Positions 1 through 7,000 of a stretch of DNA of 8,418 nt are shown piece after piece. The position numbers were made by a program, and so were the translations under genes. How positions within the stretch are numbered: position 1 is the stretch's first letter; each line of letters begins with the position of its first letter. This DNA is from an uncultured Verrucomicrobiales bacterium. GTDB lineage: Bacteria > Verrucomicrobiota > Verrucomicrobiia > Limisphaerales > JACDHS01. Location: assembly GCA_937983475.1 (NCBI GenBank), contig CALJZV010000181.1:1-8418 (forward strand), in the 5' to 3' direction. Below the pieces are notes generated by a model. The model ran no database searches. It had not been told where the DNA came from and was given only the letters and a program-made list of their open reading frames with translations.

Positions 1-1080
1 GTGCAACCCGATCAAAAGACCGTCATTGCCGGGGAATTTACCTCATTCAACACCACGCCCAGGAATCGCATCGCACGGATGAACTTTAACGGACAGTTGG
101 ACACGACCTTCAACCCTGGGTCGGGCGCGGATGGCTTTATCTCCAGTTTAGCGCTGCAAACCGATGGCAAAGTAATCGTCGGCGGGGGGTTCACTTCATT
201 CAACGGCCTGTTTCGAGGCGGCATTGCGCGATTGAACCCCGACGGCAGCGTGGACACCTCGTTCAAGCCCGGCACGGGCGTGGATGGCATTGTTTGGGCA
301 GTGGCCGTGGATCCTAATGGGAAAATTATTATTGGCGGCGATTTTACAACCGTCAACGGCACCAACCGGGTGAACGTGGCCAGGTTGAATCCGGACGGTT
401 CGCTCGACACGGCGTTTGACCCGGGGACGGGGCCCGACGGTCCCGTGTTCGCGGTGGCCGCACAATCGGATACCTCGATAATTATTGGCGGCGAATTTGT
501 TTCCGTAGCCGCTGCCCCCAGAAGCGGTGTCGCCCGGTTAACACCTTCCGGCGCGGTGGACGCCACTTTCGAGCCCGGTGGAGGAGCCGATGACACTGTC
601 TTTGCGCTGAAAATACAGAATGACGGACGCATTCTTTTGGGCGGCGCATTCAGAACTGTGGACCTGAGGGAGCGGCGAGCCATTGCCCGGTTGAACACAG
701 ACGGGTCATTGGATTTGACGTTTAATCCCGGCACCGGCGCGAACGACACGGTCTATGCCATTGAGCTTCAAAATGACGGCCGAATTTTCATTGGCGGCAT
801 GTTTACCAGGGTGAATGGCACGGTGCGACGCGGCATCTGCCGTCTTTACTCGGATGGATTGGTGGATACGACCATTCTGGACACGGCCCATAATGAATTC
901 GACGGGCTGCATAACATTTATTTCGACTCGGACAGCAGCCCGCGCCCATTTGTGTTTGGCGTGGGTGTCCAAAATGATGGTGGCGTGTTAATTGGCGGTT
1001 CATTTTCCAGAGGAGGGGGGGGGACAGCCCGAACTGATGTCCGTCCCCGTATGAATATTGCCCGTTTGGTAGGTGGAGAG
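1..1080 (+). repeat. Delta-60 (DUF5122) repeat block 1, seven repeats, predicted beta-propeller
   Basis: The repeat is roughly R-L-N-x-D-G-S-x-D-x-x-F-x-P-G-x-G, then V-x-A-x-x-x-Q-x-D-G-K-x-x-x-G-G-x-F-T-x-x-N-G. The G-G-x-F landmark occurs at residues 10 (as AGEF), 61, 112, 163, 214, 265 and 332. The first five steps are exactly 51 residues (153 bases). The last step is 67 residues because blade 7 carries an insertion at about 290-315. The first repeat lacks about 20 residues at the window edge. Seven repeats fit a seven-bladed propeller, but the fold is inferred. The block ends with A-R-L-V-G-G, similar to the end of block 2. Confidence 0.9.
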
Positions 1081-4000
1081 ATACGAGGGCCTGGTAATAT
1101 TGGATTTGAATCGGACAGCTATACTGGTGATGAAAACGGTTTCGGCACCTATATCACTCTAGCCCGGCGGAATGGGGATTTGGGAACCGTGGCCGCCGCG
1201 ATTGCTGTCAGGCCTTTTTCGTCTGGGCCTGGCGTGGCGGAGCCCGGTGCGGATTTTTCGTTTGATGCCGCACGCTATGGCAATCCCTTTTGGAGATCAT
1301 CGATCAACACACTGGGGATTAATAATACGAGAATGATCAGTGACGGCATATCGGGTCCAAACAATGCCACTGTGAATATTAATGGACAAAGCGTTCCCTC
1401 CGGTTTTGACGACGTGTTTGTGGATATTGCCATAGATGGAATCATTGAGGGGGATGAAAGTCTTGGCTTGGAATTGGTCGCCCCCCACAGCATTGACTGG
1501 TTCTCCTTGGGTGGCCAAAACATGCCTTTAGGGGTTGCCTTGGGACGTTCCAAGGCCACGCTCACCATTGTGGACAGGGATTCACTGCCGGGCAAATTAA
1601 GCTTCAGTTCGGCAAGCTACGCGGTAAACGAAAACGCCACCAATGCAACGATCACTGTTGTGAGGACCGAAGGCAGTTCCGGGACGGTGACCGTCCGGTA
1701 TGAGACCAGCGATGGAACGGCGCGCTCAGGCCAGGATTATACGGCCAGGGCCGGAACTTTAACATTTGGTCCAGGCGTGACCAACCGCACCTTTACCATT
1801 CCCATTATTAACGACTCCGTTATCGAGCAGGATGAGACCATTAATTTGCGTTTGTACAATCCGACCGGTGGAGCCAGCCTCGGGTTGAGCAACGCTGTGG
1901 TGACCGTGATTGACGACGATTTGCTTTCCGGCCGAGTTCAATTCAGTGAAGCCCTCTACAAGGCAGATGAATCCGGCTTAACGGCAACCATCACGGTGAC
2001 GCGCACCGGCGGCAGCCTCGGGGTTTTGTCGGTTCAATTTGCCACAAGCAACCTGACGGCCATCGCGGGCAATGATTATGTGGCGACCAATGGCGTGCTG
2101 ACCTGGAATTCCGGTGACAACACACCCAAGACATTCACGGTTCGCATCTTGGACGACGGGGTTGTCGAGGGGGATGAAACGGTCGGCCTGCATTTGTTTA
2201 ATCCTTCGGTTCCGAACGCGCTCGGGTTGCAGGCTACAGCGACGTTAACCATTGTAGACGATGATTTTTTTGGCACTGTTCAATTCATTTCGGGCACCTT
2301 CAAAGTGAATGAAAATGCCGGATGGGCGACCGTCATGGTGACACGGACCAACGGTTTCGCTCAGACCGTTTCGGTGAATTTCCAGACTATCAACGGCACG
2401 GCAAACACATCACATTATACGCCGACGTCGGGCACCTTGATTTTCGGCCCTGGGGAAATGTCCAAGACATTTGACGTGCGGATTCAGGATAACCCGTTGG
2501 AGGATGGAAACCGATTCCTGACTTTGCAGCTTTCCGGGGTGAATCCATCCGGCCAATTGGGGGCTCCGGCTACGGCCATTTTGACCATCGTGGACGACGA
2601 AACCTTTAACGAGCCCGCTGGGTCGCTGGATACCTCCTTTGGTCCGGCTTCCGCCAATAATTTTGTCCATGCGCTGGCATTGCAGGAGGACGGCAAAATT
2701 GTGGTCGGGGGCGACTTCACTGCATTGAACGGATTCACCCGAAACAGGATTGCCCGCATCAATGACGATGGCACCTTGGACACCAAATTTTCCTCAGCCT
2801 CGCTTGGGGCGAATACCTCCGTCAGGGCGGTCGCACTTCAGTCCGACAAGCGGATTTTGATCGGGGGCACGTTCACGATGGTGAACAACACCAATCGCAA
2901 CGGTATTGCCCGACTCAATGCGGATGGCTCGCTGGATGGCACCTTCAATCCAGGCGCCGGCGCCAACAATCATGTGTTTGCGGTGGCGCAGAATCGCGTG
3001 AACGGAACGAATGTTCTCATCGGCGGCGCTTTCACATCTGTGAATGGCGTTGCGCGTAATGGCATCGCCCGTTTAAGCGACACCGGCATGGTGGACTTGA
3101 ATTTCAACCCCGGCCTTGGCGCCAATGGCCCGGTTTACGCCATCGCCATCCAGCCCGATGGCAAGGTTCTTGTGGCGGGCGATTTCACGTTGTTCAATGG
3201 CGTGCCGCGAAATCGCATTGTTCGACTGAACGCCAATGGTTCTGTGGATACCTCGTTTGATCCGGGCAGTGGCGCCAATGCGATAGTTCGGGCGCTGGCT
3301 ATTCAGGTGGATGGGCGCATTTTGCTGGGGGGAGCCTTTACCAGTGTCAACGGCACCGCTTTGAACCGGATTGCCCGGTTGAACAGCAATGGCTCGGTGG
3401 ACACCGGCTTCACTCCCGGTGCCGGGGCCAACGATGCGGTGTATGCCATTGCCGTGCAACTCGACGGGAAAATTCTTCTTGGCGGTGAGTTTACCCAGGC
3501 CAGCGGCGTGACCCGAAGCCGGATTACCCGTCTGAAGCCCGACGGCACAGTGGACCCGACAATCAATTTCGGGTTGGGCGCAAACAGCTTCGTTTCCGCG
3601 TTGATTCTACAGGCGGACGGGAAAATTGTGTTGGGAGGCGGCTTCACCTCGTATGACGGTGTGTCGCGGCCTTGTCTGGCTCGTGTTTATGGGGGGGCTA
3701 TGGACGGAGTTGGCAAAGTTGAGTTTGCTGCGCCGAACTTTTTCGTCAATGAATCCGCCACGAACGCCACGGTCACTCTGCGCCGCCGCGGCGGGACCAA
3801 GGTGGACCCGCAGGTGGGCATCAACCTGATTGATTTTGCGACCAGCGACCTGACGGCTTTGTCCGGGTCAGATTATATCGGCACAAATGGGGTGGTTGAT
3901 TTTCCCGAAGGTGAAACCTTCCGGACAATCAGTGTTAGGATATTGAATGATGACCTGATTGAAGACGATGAGACGGTGTTGATGACGCTATCGTCTCATC

Positions 4001-7000
4001 CAAATCACACGATGTCGCCCGGCAACCAGCCGTTTGCAACCCTGACCATTGTCAGCGATGACAGTGCCATCAGTTTCGAGAGTGACACCTTTCGGGGAGC
4101 TGAAAATGCAGTTAACGGAGTCATTCCAGTCAACGTGCTCCGTGTTGGCAGCAAACTGGGAACCGCCACTGTTGACGTATTCACGACAGGAAACGGCACC
4201 GCGACCAGCGGGGCGGACTATCAATCAATCAACACAACACTGACTTTTGCCCCGGGCGAAACACTCAAGACAGTTGCCATCCCGGTCACGGATGACGCGC
4301 TGATCGAGGGAGATGAGTCATTTGATGTGGAATTGAGCAACGCTAACGGCGCTTTTCTGCTTCAACCCATCACAGCCACAGTCACGATTGTCGATGATGA
4401 TTTTGGCCCAGGCTTTATCGCCTTCGCGGCGCCGGGTTTCAGCGCGCTGGAGAACGGTGGCAACGCGGTGGTCACGCTTATTCGCACCAACGGCAGTGCC
4501 GGTTCGGTTTCCGTTTCCTATGCAACCAGCGACGGCTCGGCGGTGGCAGGGGTGGATTATGTTGCTTCCAGCGGGATGGTCACATTTGGCGACGGCGAGA
4601 CTTCGAAGAACATTCTGGTGCCTGTGATTGACGACGCCGGGGCGCCATCTGCCCAAGGCAGCCGCGTGTTTACTATTGCGCTTTCCAATCCTGCAGGCGG
4701 TGCGACCCTTGCCGCGCCGCTAACAGTCCCGGTCACCATATTGGACAATGAAATCGGCATCCGGTTTGCCACATCAGCATTCGTGGTCAACGAGGGCGGG
4801 ACAGTTAATGTGACGGTGCTGCGTGAAAATGTGACCAACAGTGCGGTGACGGTCACCTATCGCACTCAGGATTTGCCGTTGGGCGCTGTGGCGGGAGTGG
4901 ATTACGTCGGTTTGACCAACACGCTCACTTTCCTGCCGGGTGAAACAGTCAAGACCTTTGCCATCACTTCGCTGGAGGACAGCGATGTGGAAGGTGACGA
5001 AGCCTTCCAAGTGGTGCTGTCCAATCCGACAGGAGGCGCGTTCCTGGCAACGCCGTCTACCGCGTCCGTGACCATCATCGACAACGACTCGGCGTTTAAT
5101 TTTTCCAGCGCTGCTTATTCAATCAGCGAGGATGGGAGCAACGTGACGGTCACGGTTGTCCGCACCAATGGCAACACCGGGACCGTTTCGGTTAAATTTG
5201 CTACAAGTCCTGGTTTGGTGAACCCCGCAACGCCGGTTTCCGATTACATCTCCACCAATGGCACACTCACCTTCCTGGATGGAGAAACCGTGAAGACCTT
5301 TACGGTTCAAATTGTTGAAGACACGGCGGTGGAGGGTGACGAAACGGTTTGGCTGACATTGTCCGACCCTAGCACAGGCACTCATTTGGGACCAGTGAAC
5401 ACGGCCGTGTTGACGATTCTGGACAACGACGCAGGACTGCGGTTTTTCGCCTCGACCTATTCGGTCATGGAAAACGGCGTGAGCGCTGTCATCACCGTCG
5501 TTCGGACAAATTTCACCAACAATCTTGTTTCGGTGGACTACACGACCTCGGATGGCACGGCGGTGGCTGGCCAGGATTATCAGGCCGCCAGCGGTAATTT
5601 GGTGTTTCAACCGGGTGAAACGAGCAAAACTTTCGAGGTGTTTGTGATTGACGACACGCTGGAGGAGGGGAACGAAACCGTTCTTTTGAAGCTGCTAAAT
5701 CCCGTCGGTTCGGCGTCCGTGGTCAGTCCCAGCGCCGCGACACTGACAATTATTGACAACGACGGCAGCATCATTGCGCCTGCCGGATATCAGTTGCTCT
5801 CGGAGAGCAATGGTAATGGCCTGATTGACACCAACGAAACCGTCAGCCTGCTGTTCGCGCTTCGGAATACCTCGTCAAACAGCACGACCAATCTGGTGGC
5901 CACATTGCTCGCAACCAACGGCATTGCGTCCCCCAGCGGGCCGCAGAGCTACGGAGTCTTGGCTGGCAACGGATCATCGGTTTCTCGTCCGTTCACCTTC
6001 ACCGGTGTCGGAACCAATGGCGCCAGGATTACGGCAACCCTTCAGTTGCAGGACGGGGCCACCGATCTGGGCAGGGTGACATTCACGTTTGTTCTGGGAA
6101 CCAACACGACCCGGTTTGCCAACACCAATGCCATTATCATCAATGACAACGCGCCGGCAACGCCTTATCCGTCGCCCATCGTGGTTTCCGGCATCAATGG
6201 CAGCTTGACGAGTTTGACGGTCACCTTGACCAATATTAACCACGCCTTCCCGGATGACATGGATGTGTTGCTGGTGGGGCCTGCTGGACAAAGCGTCATG
6301 CTGATGTCTGATGCCGGCGGCAGCATGGTCAATCCCCTTAACAGCGTGACGCTGACATTCAGCGATGCGGGGCCCTTTTTGCCGGACGCAGCTCAGATTA
6401 CTTCGGGAACATATCGACCCACGGATTGGGAGACATTTGACATATTGCCGCCGCCGGCACCGGTGCGCCCTTATTCCTCCAGTCTCGGAGTGTTCAATGG
6501 AAGCAATCCGAACGGGGTGTGGTCATTGTATGTGGCTGATGATGTGGAATTGCACTCGGGAAATATAGCCAGAGGCTGGTTCTTGACGATGACGACATCC
6601 AGCCCGCTGGGGTCATTTGTGGATTTATCGGCTGCAATCAGCGCCACGCCCAGTCCGGTGATCGTCAGCAATAATCTGACCTTCTCCATCCAAGTGACCA
6701 ATCACGGCCCTTCGACTGCGACGGGTGTTGTGTTGACCAACACGCTGCCCGCCGGGGCCACGCTGATTTCGGTCGTCTCGTCGCAGGGAACGGTCGGGGC
6801 CAGCGGAAGCCAGTTGAGGTTCAATCTCGACACGCTGCCCATGGATTCTACTGCTACGAGCACAGTTGTGGTGCGGCCAAACAGCCCCGGCACGGCCATC
6901 AGCACCGTTGCGGTAGGCTCGGTGGAAACAGACCTGCACACAGCCAACAATAGCGCCACGGCGTCGCCAATTGTGAATGCGACCACGGCTGATTTGGCAG

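Noticed and set aside
1..3. GTG at position 1 as the start codon of the giant gene
   Set aside because: It encodes Val in the middle of a delta-60 repeat, no signal peptide follows, and no upstream bases are available to show a ribosome site. A window-edge truncation fits better.
12..749. 245-codon open frame on the - strand
   Set aside because: Its translation repeats with the same 51-residue period as the propeller on the + strand (recurring P-G-x-x-x-x-S-x-x-S-x-F-N-x-A), so it is an antisense shadow of those repeats.
1..1080. 153-base periodicity as a CRISPR array or tandem satellite
   Set aside because: The period is in a coding frame, the copies are diverged at DNA level, and it matches delta-60 protein repeats.
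3626..3829. 67-codon + strand open frame in another phase
   Set aside because: It overlaps the end of propeller 2 and the start of Calx-beta 5, both clearly coded in the main frame. It is only the frame that a one-base loss at the seven-G tract would enter.
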